This document shows, in pieces, positions 17,160 to 25,704 of a stretch of 64,000 nucleotides of DNA; positions within the stretch are counted from its first letter, which is position 1; every line of letters starts with the position of its first letter. The DNA is from Streptomyces sp. A2-16 (GTDB taxonomy: Bacteria; Actinomycetota; Actinomycetes; Streptomycetales; Streptomycetaceae): positions 6,448,001 through 6,512,000 of the forward strand of contig NZ_CP063808.1 in the NCBI RefSeq assembly GCF_018128905.1. The letters run 5' to 3'. The notes beneath the pieces were generated by a model. The model searched no databases and was not told where the DNA came from. It worked only from the letters and a program-made list of their open reading frames with translations. The translations under genes and the position numbers were made by a program.

Positions 17160-17567
17160 GTGTACGGCGACCCAGCGACGATCCGCAAGATCCTCACCGA
17201 ACTCGGCGACACCTGGGCCGTCGTGGGCCTGTCGACGAACCGGCGGCGCGCGGCCTACGGCGTCGCCGAGGTGCTGCGGCGGTACGGCAAGCGGGTGGTG
17301 CCGGTCCACCCCAAGGCGGAGACCGTGCACGGCGAGCCGGGGTACGCCTCCCTCGCGGACATCCCCTTCGACGTCGACGTGGTCGACGTGTTCGTGAACA
17401 GCGACCTCGCCGGAGCGGTGGCCGACGAGGCGGTGGCGAAGGGCGCGAAGGCCGTCTGGTTCCAGCTGGACGTCATCGACGAGGCGGCCTACGACCGCAC
17501 CCGCGCAGCCGGCCTCGACATGGTCATGGACAGGTGCCCGGCAATCGAGATCCCCCGCCTGCCCTGA
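17160..17567 (+). CDS. CoA-binding domain protein
   Basis: 135 residues from GTG 17160, with AGGAGG as ribosome-binding site. A single CoA_binding Rossmann domain starts TWAVVGLSTNRRRAAYGVAEVLRRYG, followed by a VVDVFVNSD strand and KAVWFQL. Members bind CoA or a nucleotide and often act as small cytosolic accessory proteins; no enzyme activity is assigned. CoA-binding proteins of this type occur among DevR-type stress genes in actinobacteria, which fits its place as the last gene of this island. Confidence 0.88.
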   Translation: MYGDPATIRKILTELGDTWAVVGLSTNRRRAAYGVAEVLRRYGKRVVPVHPKAETVHGEPGYASLADIPFDVDVVDVFVNSDLAGAVADEAVAKGAKAVWFQLDVIDEAAYDRTRAAGLDMVMDRCPAIEIPRLP

Positions 17568-17718
17568 CGTTTTTCCCGAATTCCTGAAATACTCGCAAGG
17601 AATTCCCCGCAGAGAAGTCAAATATGCGACAACCGCCTTTGAATCAAAGGCGGTTGATTCGTAATGTGGGGCCGCTCACACATTGAATGCATGTAATTCG
17701 TGAGAGGCCTCTTAATTT
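17568..17718. promoter_or_regulatory. AT-rich spacer with two inverted repeats, one terminator-like
   Basis: This 151-bp spacer is markedly AT-richer than its surroundings. GAATTCCT (17578-17585) and AGGAATTC (17598-17605) form an 8-bp stem with a 12-nt loop. CAACCGCCTTTG (17630-17641) and CAAAGGCGGTTG (17645-17656) form a perfect 12-bp stem with a 3-nt loop. The second may terminate the CoA-binding gene transcript or serve as an operator for the permease that follows. Confidence 0.55.
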
Positions 17719-19356
17719 ATGGTAAGCGTCGATTCAGCACCTGAGACAAAGGGAACGCCCGGTGGCGGCCTGCGGCGGGACGTGGGGCTGATCGGGCTCA
17801 TGTGGGCCTCGGTGGGTTCCATCATCGGCTCGGGCTGGCTGTACGGCGCCCAGGAGGCCGTGGTGGTGGCCGGCCCCGCCGCCGTGATTTCGTGGGTGAT
17901 CGGCGCGGTGGCCATCGTGCTGCTCGCCCTCGTCCACGCGGAACTCGGCGGAATGTTCCCGGTGGCGGGCGGCACCGCCCGATATCCGCACTACGCTTTC
18001 GGCGGCCTCGCCGGAATGTCCTTCGGCTGGTTCTCCTGGCTCCAGGCGGCCACCGTGGCGCCGATCGAGGTCGAGGCGATGATCGGTTATGCCGGTCACT
18101 GGTCCTGGGCGCGAGGGTTGCAGCACGCGGACAAGACGCTCACGACGAGCGGACTCCTCGTCGCCGTGCTCCTCATGGCCGTCTTCGTGGTCGTCAACTT
18201 CCTCGGGGTACGGGCGCTCGCGCACACCAACAGCGCCGCCACCTGGTGGAAGATCGCGGTGCCGCTGGCCGCCATCTTCATCATCGCAATCGGCAACTTC
18301 CACCCGGGCAACTTCCACTCGGAGGGCTTCGCGCCGTTCGGCGCCAAGGGGGTGCTGAGCGCGATCAGCACCAGCGGCATCATCTTCGCCCTGCTGGGCT
18401 TCGAGCAGGCCATCCAGTTGGCGGGCGAGAGCCGCAACCCCAGGCGGGACCTGCCGCGCGCGACCATCGGCTCGGTCGCGATCGGCGCGGTCATCTACGT
18501 GCTGCTCCAGGTCGTGTTCATCGGCGCGCTGCCGCACAGCACGTTCGCGCACGGCTGGGCGAAGCTCGACTACCCCGGGATCAGCGGACCTTGGGCCGGT
18601 CTCGCGACCCTCGTCGGCCTCGGCTGGCTGAGCGTGGTGCTGTACCTGGACGCGGTGATCTCGCCGGGCGGCACCGGGCTCATCTACACGACCGCGACCT
18701 CGCGGGTCTCCTACGGCCTGTCCAAGAACGGTTACGCACCCAAGCTGTTCGAGCGGACCGACCGCAGGGGCGTGCCCTGGTTCGGCCTCGCCATCTCCTT
18801 CGTGACCGGCGTGGTCTGTTTCCTGCCCTTCCCGAGCTGGCAGCAGCTGGTCAGCTTCATCACCTCGGCGAGCGTCCTGATGTACGCGGGCGCCCCGCTG
18901 GCGTACGGCGTCTTCGCCGACCGGCTGCCCCACCACGAGCGCCCCTACCGGCTGCCCGCCGGGTCGGTCCTGTCGCCGCTGTCCTTCGTGGTGGCCAACC
19001 TCATCATCTACTGGGCGGGCTGGCACACCCTGTGGCGGCTCGGGATCGCGATCGTCCTCGGCTATGTACTGCTGGGCGGCTACGCGCGCTACGCCGTCGC
19101 CAAGGGTCTGCCCGACGCACCCCGCCTGGACTGGAAGGCCGCCCAGTGGCTGCCGGTCTACCTGGTGGGCATGGGCCTGATCTCCTGGCAGGGCGGCTTC
19201 GGCGGCTCGGGCCGGATCGCCCTGTGGTGGGACATCCTGCTCATCGCCGCGTTCTCCCTCGCGATCTACTACTGGGCCAGGGCCACCGCGTCCTCGGCCG
19301 CGGAGATCGAGCGCAGCATCGACGAGGTCGTCGTCACCGACGCGCCCGCGCACTGA
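17719..19356 (+). CDS. APC family amino acid permease
   Basis: 545 residues with about 12 predicted transmembrane segments. The first contains GLIGLMWASVGSIIGSGWLYG, the helix-1 glycine-rich substrate motif of APC transporters. GGMFPVAGGTARYPHYAFGG follows in helix 2, and the long soluble tail is short on charged residues. Cytoplasmic-membrane amino acid or amine uptake/exchange is expected; the substrate is unknown. GAGAGG at 17702 is 11 bp before the ATG, slightly far for a ribosome-binding site. A strong hairpin follows the gene. Confidence 0.92.
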   Translation: MVSVDSAPETKGTPGGGLRRDVGLIGLMWASVGSIIGSGWLYGAQEAVVVAGPAAVISWVIGAVAIVLLALVHAELGGMFPVAGGTARYPHYAFGGLAGMSFGWFSWLQAATVAPIEVEAMIGYAGHWSWARGLQHADKTLTTSGLLVAVLLMAVFVVVNFLGVRALAHTNSAATWWKIAVPLAAIFIIAIGNFHPGNFHSEGFAPFGAKGVLSAISTSGIIFALLGFEQAIQLAGESRNPRRDLPRATIGSVAIGAVIYVLLQVVFIGALPHSTFAHGWAKLDYPGISGPWAGLATLVGLGWLSVVLYLDAVISPGGTGLIYTTATSRVSYGLSKNGYAPKLFERTDRRGVPWFGLAISFVTGVVCFLPFPSWQQLVSFITSASVLMYAGAPLAYGVFADRLPHHERPYRLPAGSVLSPLSFVVANLIIYWAGWHTLWRLGIAIVLGYVLLGGYARYAVAKGLPDAPRLDWKAAQWLPVYLVGMGLISWQGGFGGSGRIALWWDILLIAAFSLAIYYWARATASSAAEIERSIDEVVVTDAPAH

Positions 19357-19366
19357 GCCGGCCGGA

Positions 19367-19396
19367 CCGGGTGCCTCCGCGTGTGGAGGCACCCGG
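19367..19396 (+). terminator. Hairpin terminator after the APC permease
   Basis: CCGGGTGCCTCC (19367-19378) and GGAGGCACCCGG (19385-19396) form a perfect 12-bp stem with a 6-nt loop, 10 bp after the permease stop. No U-tract follows, which is normal for Streptomyces terminators. Confidence 0.8.
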
Positions 19397-19438
19397 CACC
19401 CCTGCCCGCCCGCACCGGGACGCCGCCATAATGTCCGG

Positions 19439-20650
19439 GTGACCTCCCACCCCAACTCCGGTGCGACGCAGCACTTTCCGGTCGTCATCGTGGGCGCCGG
19501 GCCCGCCGGACTGACGGTCGGCAACATCCTGCGGGCCGCGGGCACCGACTGCCTCGTCCTCGAGGCGGAGACCCGCGAGTTCATCGAGCAGCGGCCGCGC
19601 GCGGGCGTCATCGAGGAGTGGGCGGTACGCGGTCTGCAGCGGCGGGGTCTCGCCGACACCCTGCTGGAGAGCGCCCAGTTGCACACCGAGTGCGAGTTCC
19701 GCTTCGCCGGCGACCGCTTCCGGTTCGCCTACGGCGAGCTGACGGGACAGCACCACTTCGTGTACCCGCAACCCCTGTTGGTCACGGACCTGGTGCGCGA
19801 GTACGCCGACGCCAGGGGCGGCGAGATCCGCTTCGGCGTCCGGGACGTCCGGCTGCACGACCTGGAGACGCCCCGGCCGTCCGTGTCGTACACCGATCCC
19901 GACACCGGTGAACGGCAGCTGGTCGAGTGCGAGTTCGTGGCCGGCTGCGACGGGGCCCGCGGCGTGAGCCGCACCGTCCTGCCCGAGTCCACGGACATCG
20001 CCCGGCACGACTACGGCATCGGCTGGCTGGCGCTGCTGGCCGAGGCGCCGCCGTCCTCCGACTGCGTCCTGTTCGGCATCCATCCGAACGGTTTCGCCGG
20101 GCACATGGCCCGCAGCCCCGAGGTCACCCGTTACTACCTGGAGTGCCCGCCCGGCGACGACCCCGGGAACTGGTCCCACGAGCGCGTCTGGGCCGAACTC
20201 CAGCAGCGCCTGCGCGCGGACGGCACCCCGCCGCTCACCGAGGGCCGGCTGATCGAGAAGCGCGTCCTCGACATGCACAACTACGTGGTCGAGCCCATGA
20301 CGTTCGGCCGCCTCTTCCTGGCGGGAGACTCCGCCCACCTCACCGCGCCGATAGCGGCGAAGGGCATGAACCTCGCCCTGCACGACGCCTTCCTGCTCGG
20401 CGACGCACTCGTCGCCTACCTCCGCAAGGACGACGGCAGCGGCCTCGACGGCTACTCGGAGGCCTGTCTGCGGCGCGTGTGGGACTACCAGGAGTTCTCC
20501 CAGTGGCTCTCCGAGGTCTACCACGGCACCTCGTCAGGCGACGAGTACCGCGCGGGCACCACCTTCGCCCGCCTGCGCCGCCTGTTCACCTCGCCCGCGG
20601 CGGCGGCCGCCTTCGCGGAGCAGTACCTCGGGACGGCCTCCGCCTACTAG
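19439..20650 (+). CDS. pobA: 4-Hydroxybenzoate 3-monooxygenase
   Basis: 403 residues, typical PobA length, from GTG 19439. The FAD-binding GXGXXG motif is VVIVGAGPAGLTVGNIL. EQRPRAGVIEEWAVRGL, the DG motif VAGCDGARGVSR, and LFLAGDSAHLTAPIAAKGMN follow in the expected order for group A flavin monooxygenases. It hydroxylates 4-hydroxybenzoate to protocatechuate using NAD(P)H and O2, feeding the beta-ketoadipate pathway, of which no other gene is visible here. Its stop codon overlaps the stop of the convergent ArsR gene. Confidence 0.93.
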   Translation: MTSHPNSGATQHFPVVIVGAGPAGLTVGNILRAAGTDCLVLEAETREFIEQRPRAGVIEEWAVRGLQRRGLADTLLESAQLHTECEFRFAGDRFRFAYGELTGQHHFVYPQPLLVTDLVREYADARGGEIRFGVRDVRLHDLETPRPSVSYTDPDTGERQLVECEFVAGCDGARGVSRTVLPESTDIARHDYGIGWLALLAEAPPSSDCVLFGIHPNGFAGHMARSPEVTRYYLECPPGDDPGNWSHERVWAELQQRLRADGTPPLTEGRLIEKRVLDMHNYVVEPMTFGRLFLAGDSAHLTAPIAAKGMNLALHDAFLLGDALVAYLRKDDGSGLDGYSEACLRRVWDYQEFSQWLSEVYHGTSSGDEYRAGTTFARLRRLFTSPAAAAAFAEQYLGTASAY

Positions 20651-21006
20651 TCGTGCACCGGACGGTCGCTGATCCGGTGGTCGGCCACGTTCAGCGCCTC
20701 GTCGACCAGTCGGCGCAGATGGCCGTCACGCAGCGCGTAGATCACCCTGCGCCCCTCCTTCCGGGTGTTCACCAACCCCGCCAGCCGGAGCCGCGCCAGG
20801 TGCTGGCTGACCGCGGGACGGGCCGCTCCGCAGACCTCCGTGAGGGTGGTGACATCGGCCTCTCCCCTGGTCAGGGCGTGCAGCAGGGTCAGCCGGGTGC
20901 GGTCGCCGAGCAGGGCGAGGATCTCGGCGGCGAGGGCCAACTGCTCCTCGCCGGGGGTGCGCGGATGCGCATCGTGCGCAGGTGACAGGTGCATGCGTGC
21001 GCTCAT
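20647..21006 (-). CDS. ArsR/SmtB family metal-responsive repressor
   Basis: 119 residues from ATG 21006; ATG 20994 is also possible. The winged helix (about 25-95) contains CGAARPAVSQHLARLRLAGLV. The C-terminal helix has DGHLRRLVDEALNVADH, which matches the alpha-5 metal site of CzrA-type sensors (D-x-H ... H-xx-H) except that the third ligand position is Val. It is divergent from a CDF transporter, so it probably represses metal efflux until metal binds. An inverted repeat around 20992-21009 overlaps its start. Confidence 0.9.
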   Translation of the reverse strand: MSARMHLSPAHDAHPRTPGEEQLALAAEILALLGDRTRLTLLHALTRGEADVTTLTEVCGAARPAVSQHLARLRLAGLVNTRKEGRRVIYALRDGHLRRLVDEALNVADHRISDRPVHD

Positions 21007-21009
21007 ACG
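20992..21009. promoter_or_regulatory. Candidate ArsR operator in the metal-efflux divergon
   Basis: On the minus strand the sequence TGCGTATGAGCGCACGCA has TGCGT/ACGCA ends as an imperfect inverted repeat. It covers the ArsR start codon and lies 61 bp before the CDF start at 21070. This is the expected position for autorepression and control of the divergent gene. The exact edges are uncertain. Confidence 0.45.
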
Positions 21010-21069
21010 CACATAATGGCTCCGTGGGCGCGATACGTCCACCAGCGCGCGCACCGGAAGGGGCATCAC

Positions 21070-22107
21070 GTGAGCGACCACCACCACGGGCATCACCACC
21101 ACCACGCTCGGGAGCACCGGCACACCCTCCGCCACCGGCTCGCCCACCTCCTCACCCCCCACTCCCACGAGAGCGCCGACAAGCTCGACTCCGCCCTGGA
21201 GTCCTCCGCCCGCGGCATGCGCGCCCTGTGGGTCTCGCTTGCGGTGCTCGGGGCAACAGCCCTGATGCAGGCGGTCGTCGTGGCCGTCTCCGGGTCCGTG
21301 GCCCTGCTCGGCGACACGGTGCACAACGCGGCGGACGCGCTGACCGCCGTACCGCTGGGCATCGCCTTCGTGCTGGGCCGGCGTGCGGCCACCCGCGGCT
21401 TCACGTACGGCTACGGCCGCGCCGAGGATCTCGCGGGCATCGTGATCGTGCTGACCATCGCCGCCAGCGCGGCCTTCGCGGGATGGACGGCGATCGACCG
21501 CCTGCTCGACCCGCGTCCCGTGGCACACGTCCCCGCGGTCGCCGCGGCCGCGCTGGTGGGCTTCGCGGGCAACGAGTGGGTGGCCCGCTACCGCATCCGG
21601 GTGGGCCGGGACATCGGCTCGGCGGCGCTGGTGGCGGACGGACTGCACGCCCGCACCGACGGGTTCACCTCGCTGGCGGTGCTGATCGGGGCCGGCGGCT
21701 CCGCCCTGGGCTGGCAACTCGCCGACCCCATCGTGGGGTTGGCCATCACGGCCGCCATCGTGCTGGTGCTGCGGGACGCGGCACGCGAGGTGTTCCGGCG
21801 AGTGCTCGACGCCGTCGACCCGGACCTCGTGGACCGGGCCGAGGGCGCGCTGCGCGAGGTCGAAGGGGTGCGCGGGGTGGGCGAGTTGCGGCTGCGCTGG
21901 ATCGGGCACCGGCTGCGCGCGGAGGTGGCGGTCGTGGTGGACGGGGAGATGACGGTACGTCAGTCGCACGCGGTCGCCGTGGCGGCGGAGCACGCCCTGC
22001 TGCACGCGGTGCCCCGCCTCACGGCAGCCCTGGTGCACGCCGACCCGGCACCGGTCCCGGGCGAGCAGGACCCGCATCACGCCCTCGCCCACCACACTCC
22101 GGCCTGA
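21070..22107 (+). CDS. Cation diffusion facilitator (Zn/Co/Ni/Cd efflux)
   Basis: 345 residues from GTG 21070, 6 bp after GGAAGGGG; an ATG at 21016 could add 18 residues. The N-terminus is a cytosolic His-rich tail (SDHHHGHHHHHAREHRH). Six transmembrane segments follow. The metal-site motifs are HNAAD in helix 2 and HARTD in helix 5, the H-x3-D form typical of zinc-type transporters. The C-terminal domain (about 240-320) has the ferredoxin-like fold of CDFs. The product exports divalent metal by proton antiport and is paired with the divergent ArsR regulator. Confidence 0.93.
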   Translation: MSDHHHGHHHHHAREHRHTLRHRLAHLLTPHSHESADKLDSALESSARGMRALWVSLAVLGATALMQAVVVAVSGSVALLGDTVHNAADALTAVPLGIAFVLGRRAATRGFTYGYGRAEDLAGIVIVLTIAASAAFAGWTAIDRLLDPRPVAHVPAVAAAALVGFAGNEWVARYRIRVGRDIGSAALVADGLHARTDGFTSLAVLIGAGGSALGWQLADPIVGLAITAAIVLVLRDAAREVFRRVLDAVDPDLVDRAEGALREVEGVRGVGELRLRWIGHRLRAEVAVVVDGEMTVRQSHAVAVAAEHALLHAVPRLTAALVHADPAPVPGEQDPHHALAHHTPA

Positions 22108-22109
22108 GG

Positions 22110-22667
22110 TCAGGCGGTGCCGAGCCCCTCCAGCACCACGGCCCCCGGGAGCTCCGCGAACGCCTTGCCCGGCACGAGCAGCTTGCCGCGCCGTCGCCCG
22201 CTGCCGACCAGGACGTAGGGCAGGTCGACCACGGCCGAGTCGACCAGCAGCGGCCAGTCGGCGGGGAGTCCGACCGGGGTGATGCCGCCGTACTCCATGC
22301 CGGTCTCCCCCGTCGCGGTGTCCATCGAGGCGAACGATGCCTTGCGGGCGCCGAGGTGGCGGCGGACCGTTCCGTTGACGTCGGCCCGCGTGGTGGACAG
22401 GACCACGCACGCGGCGAGGGTGGTCTCACCACCGCGCTTGCCGGCCACCACCACGCAGTTCGCCGACTGCTCGAGCAGCTCCCGGCCGTAGTGCTCGACG
22501 AAGACGGCGGTGTCGGCCCACCGCGGGTCGGTGTCGACGTACACGATCTGCTCGGCGGGGACGCTGCCGCTCCAGTGGCGTACGGCGTCGGCGACCGGGC
22601 GGATCAGCTCGTCGAGGGCGGCAGGGGCGGGGGTGGCGTGGTCGAAGTGTCCGATGGGTGCGTCCAT
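22110..22667 (-). CDS. YbaK/ProX-type aminoacyl-tRNA deacylase
   Basis: 185 residues. The YbaK/EbsC editing domain (about 30-175) contains SANCVVVAGKRGGETTLAACVVL. This holds the conserved Lys, and GITPVGLP follows as the conserved GG(V/I)xP-like loop. Members hydrolyse mis-acylated tRNAs, such as Ala-tRNA(Pro) or Cys-tRNA(Pro), as free-standing editing factors. It converges on the CDF gene 2 bp away. The XRE-cupin gene lies upstream on the same strand with a 20-bp gap, so co-transcription is possible. Confidence 0.88.
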   Translation of the reverse strand: MDAPIGHFDHATPAPAALDELIRPVADAVRHWSGSVPAEQIVYVDTDPRWADTAVFVEHYGRELLEQSANCVVVAGKRGGETTLAACVVLSTTRADVNGTVRRHLGARKASFASMDTATGETGMEYGGITPVGLPADWPLLVDSAVVDLPYVLVGSGRRRGKLLVPGKAFAELPGAVVLEGLGTA

Positions 22668-22687
22668 GACGGCACGCTAACAGCCGC

Positions 22688-23260
22688 TCAGGAGACGGCC
22701 GGCACCGAGACGGCCATGACCATCTCCATCGGCACCGCGCCCTGATTGCCGTACGTGTGCGGGGTGTTCGCCTCGAAGGAGGCACTCGCGCCCGCGGGGA
22801 TCCGGTGCTCCACGCCGTCGACGGTGAGGGTGAGTTCGCCGGCCGTGACATGGACGAGTTCGACCGTGCCGGTGGGGTGCGGGTCCGACGGACTGCTCTC
22901 GCCCGGCATCAGCCGCCAGTCCCACATCTCCAGCGGGCCCGGCGCCTCGGCGCCCGCGAGGAGCCGGTTGTAGCTGCCCGCTTCGGTGTGCCACAGCCGT
23001 ACGGCCTGTTCGGCGGGGACGACCCGCACCTTGGGCCCCTGCTCGTAGTCGAGCAGCGTGGTGATGCTGATGCCGAGCGCGTCGCCGATCTTCACGACGG
23101 TGCCGAGGCTGGGGTTGGTCCGGGCCTGCTCGATCTGGATCAGCATGCCGCGGCTGACACCGGCCCGGGCGGCGAGCGTGTCCAGGGTGAAGCCACGCTC
23201 GGTCCGCCAGCGCTTGACGTTGCGCGCGAGGGACTGGGTCAGCAGGTCGAGGTCCGACAC
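22688..23260 (-). CDS. XRE family regulator with C-terminal cupin domain
   Basis: 190 residues from GTG 23260 (VSDLDLLTQSLARNVKRWR). The frame extends to ATG 23293, but the extra 11 residues lack helix-turn-helix character. The HTH (about 8-65) has TLAARAGVSRGMLIQIEQ and the cupin_2 domain (about 110-185) has VTAGELTLTVDGVEHRIPAG. It is divergent from an EamA exporter with about 90 bp between starts. This common pairing suggests that it senses the exported metabolite and controls the exporter. Confidence 0.9.
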   Translation of the reverse strand: MSDLDLLTQSLARNVKRWRTERGFTLDTLAARAGVSRGMLIQIEQARTNPSLGTVVKIGDALGISITTLLDYEQGPKVRVVPAEQAVRLWHTEAGSYNRLLAGAEAPGPLEMWDWRLMPGESSPSDPHPTGTVELVHVTAGELTLTVDGVEHRIPAGASASFEANTPHTYGNQGAVPMEMVMAVSVPAVS

Positions 23261-23352
23261 GTCACGTCCAATATTCTGTATGACATAGTGCAACTGACTG
23301 AACTACGGTGGGGTGCACCCGACCGTTCACCGAACTGTACTGCGAGGCGACC

Positions 23353-24210
23353 GTGACAGCATTCTTCGCCCTGGCCACCAGCCTGTTGTGGGGTCTGGCC
23401 GACTTCGGCGGCGGTGTGCTGACCCGACGGCTCCCGGCGCTCACGGTGGTCGTGGTGTCGCAGGGGATCGCGGCGGCGGTGCTCGGCGCGATCGTGGCGG
23501 CTACCGGTGGCTGGAGCGAGGCGGGACCGCGGCTGTGGTTCGCGTTCGCCGCCGGGCTGGCCGGTCCGGTGGCCCTGATCTGCTTCTACAAGGCACTCGC
23601 GCTGGGCCCGATGGGGGTCGTCTCCCCCCTGGGCACGCTGAGCGTGGCGGTGCCGGTGGGCCTCGGCCTGTTCCTCGGCGAGCGCCCGGGGCCCGTGCAG
23701 GCCCTGGGGATCGCGGTGGCCGTCACGGGCGTGATCCTGGCGGGCGGCCCGCAGCTGCGCGGAGCCCCGGTGCAACGCCGGGCGATCGTCCTCACCCTGA
23801 TCGCGGCCCTCGGCTTCGGCACGGTGTTCGCCCTGATCGCGGAGGCGTCCACGACCGTCACCGGCCTGTTCCTCGCGCTGTTCGTGCAGCGTCTGGTCAA
23901 TGTGGCGGTGGGCGGAGCGGCCCTGTACGCAACGGTGCGGCGCGGGGCCCCCGCCCTCCCCGCTAACGGCTTCCCCTGGCAGTCCCTCCCCGCGCTCGCC
24001 TTCATCGGCCTCGCGGACGTGGCGGCGAACGGCACGTACTCGGTAGCGGCCCAGCACGGCCCGGTGACGGTGGCCGCGGTCCTCGCCTCGCTCTACCCGG
24101 TGGTCACGGCCCTGGCCGCCCGAGGCTTCCTCAGCGAACGACTACGAGCACTCCAGGCGGCGGGAGCGGGCTTGGCCCTGCTGGGCACGGTCCTCCTGGC
24201 GACGGGCTGA
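23353..24210 (+). CDS. EamA/DMT family transporter
   Basis: 285 residues from GTG 23353. Ten hydrophobic segments form two EamA repeats, opening with ALATSLLWGLADFGGGVLTRR. The second repeat has GTYSVAAQHGPVTVAAVLASLYPVVTAL. Drug/metabolite exporter of the cytoplasmic membrane; the substrate is unknown. Divergent from the XRE-cupin regulator that probably controls it. Hydrophobicity and length fit the family well. Confidence 0.9.
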   Translation: MTAFFALATSLLWGLADFGGGVLTRRLPALTVVVVSQGIAAAVLGAIVAATGGWSEAGPRLWFAFAAGLAGPVALICFYKALALGPMGVVSPLGTLSVAVPVGLGLFLGERPGPVQALGIAVAVTGVILAGGPQLRGAPVQRRAIVLTLIAALGFGTVFALIAEASTTVTGLFLALFVQRLVNVAVGGAALYATVRRGAPALPANGFPWQSLPALAFIGLADVAANGTYSVAAQHGPVTVAAVLASLYPVVTALAARGFLSERLRALQAAGAGLALLGTVLLATG

Positions 24211-24304
24211 CGCCGCCACGGCGTTCGGGTGCGCGGGGAAACACGTGACCAGCCCCCGCCGGCCGCGGCCGCCCGACAAGCATTCCGGCACCCCGTGGGC
24301 ACCT

Positions 24305-25060
24305 TCAGTCCAGCTCCGCCAACTTCGCCACCGTCGCGTCGTCCAACCCCGCCAGCGCGTTCAACTGCTCCGCCGTGGCCCCCGGAGGGATGGGCACAGG
24401 CGCCGGCGTCCGCAGCGGCGGCTGCCAGCCGTCCCCGGGAGTCCACCGCCGTACGACCCGGGCGGGCGCCCCGGCCACCACGGCGTGGTCCGGAACCACT
24501 CCCCGGACCACCGCACCGGCCGCCACCACCACGTTCCGTCCGATCCGGGCGCCCGGCAGGATCACCGCCCCGGTCCCGATCCAGCACCCCGGCCCGATCG
24601 ACACCGGCTCCATCCGCGGCCACTGCTTGCCGATGGGCTCGTGGGGATCGTCGTAGGAGTGGTTCGTGGACGTCACGTAGACATAGGGCCCGAAGTAACA
24701 GTCGCTGCCGATCGTGACGGTGGTGTCGGCGATGACATGGCTGCCGCGCCCCAGCACGACCCCGTCGCCGATGCGCAGGATCGGCTCCGGACCGAGGTCC
24801 AGGTCGGGCATGAGCCCCGCGGTCAGGGTCACCTGCTCGCCCACGATGCAGTGCGAGCCGATCTCGATCCACGGCTCTCCGAACACCGTGCCCAGCGGAA
24901 ACGCCAGCCGGCTGTGCTCACCCAGCGCGCCGAAGCGGAAGCGCCCCGGGTGCTCGGCGGTGACGGAGCCCGCGCGCTGCACCCAGGCCCAGCCCGCGTG
25001 CACGGCACGCTGGACGAGACGGCCCCGCCAGGATGAGAACGTGTTCTTGCTCTTCGGCAC
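24305..25060 (-). CDS. Acyltransferase of the left-handed beta-helix (LbH/CysE-like) family
   Basis: 251 residues from GTG 25060 (VPKSKNTFSSWRGR). The middle (about 65-190) has hexapeptide-repeat spacing, with IGDGVVLGRGSHVIADTTVTIGS and VSIGPGCWIGTGAVILPGARIG. It also has TSTNHSYDDPHEPIG, the active-site His loop of maltose/galactoside-type acetyltransferases. It likely acetylates a sugar or surface-polymer precursor as a trimer. It is divergent from the gamma-carbonic-anhydrase-like gene, another hexapeptide protein. Confidence 0.87.
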   Translation of the reverse strand: MPKSKNTFSSWRGRLVQRAVHAGWAWVQRAGSVTAEHPGRFRFGALGEHSRLAFPLGTVFGEPWIEIGSHCIVGEQVTLTAGLMPDLDLGPEPILRIGDGVVLGRGSHVIADTTVTIGSDCYFGPYVYVTSTNHSYDDPHEPIGKQWPRMEPVSIGPGCWIGTGAVILPGARIGRNVVVAAGAVVRGVVPDHAVVAGAPARVVRRWTPGDGWQPPLRTPAPVPIPPGATAEQLNALAGLDDATVAKLAELD

Positions 25061-25167
25061 GGACTCACCGTACTGAGCGCACGGCGCCCGGAGAGGGCCC
25101 ATACCTTGTGATCTTCGCCCCACCGGCGTGGCGTACGGTTCCGGATATCACGAACCCAGGAGGCGAA

Positions 25168-25701
25168 ATGGCGCACAAGGCATTGATCACGGGCATCGGC
25201 GGACGGGAACCGAAGATCGACGGGGACGCCTTCGTGGCGCCCACCGCGTCCGTGATCGGAGACGTGACACTGCAGGCGGGGGCGAGCCTCTGGTACGGCG
25301 CGGTGGCCCGCGGCGATGTAGAACGCATCTCAGTCGGCGCCCACAGCAATATCCAGGACAACTGCACGCTCCACGCCGACCCCGGCTTCCCGGTGACGAT
25401 CGGCGAGCGCGTCTCGGTCGGCCACAACGCGGTCGTGCACGGCGCGACGGTCGAGGACGACTGCCTGATCGGCATGGGCGCGACGGTCCTCAACGGCGCG
25501 GTGATCGGCGCGGGTTCCCTGGTCGCGGCGCAGGCACTGGTCCCGCAGGGCATGCAGGTACCGCCGGGTTCCCTGGTGGCGGGCGTGCCCGCGAAGGTGC
25601 GGCGGGAACTGACGGACGAGGAGCGCCAGGGGGTCACCCTGAACGGGACGCTCTACTCGGACCTGGCCAAGGCCCATCACGAGGTGCACGAGGCACCGTG
25701 A
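25168..25701 (+). CDS. Gamma-carbonic anhydrase-like hexapeptide protein
   Basis: 177 residues from ATG 25168, with AGGAGG as ribosome-binding site. Left-handed beta-helix repeats run through GDVTLQAGASLWYGAVARGD and NIQDNCTLHAD. The metal-binding histidines are visible in NCTLHAD and VSVGHNAVVHGATV, the three-His layout of gamma-class carbonic anhydrases. Many such proteins (YrdA/PaaY type) have carbonic anhydrase or thioesterase activity or none detected. The stop is 3 bp from the convergent DedA gene. Confidence 0.92.
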   Translation: MAHKALITGIGGREPKIDGDAFVAPTASVIGDVTLQAGASLWYGAVARGDVERISVGAHSNIQDNCTLHADPGFPVTIGERVSVGHNAVVHGATVEDDCLIGMGATVLNGAVIGAGSLVAAQALVPQGMQVPPGSLVAGVPAKVRRELTDEERQGVTLNGTLYSDLAKAHHEVHEAP

Positions 25702-25704
25702 GGA

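Noticed and set aside
15288-17621. 777-aa minus-strand frame opposite the histidine kinase
   Set aside because: Antisense shadow; the + strand frame carries GAF, HisKA_3 and ATPase motifs.
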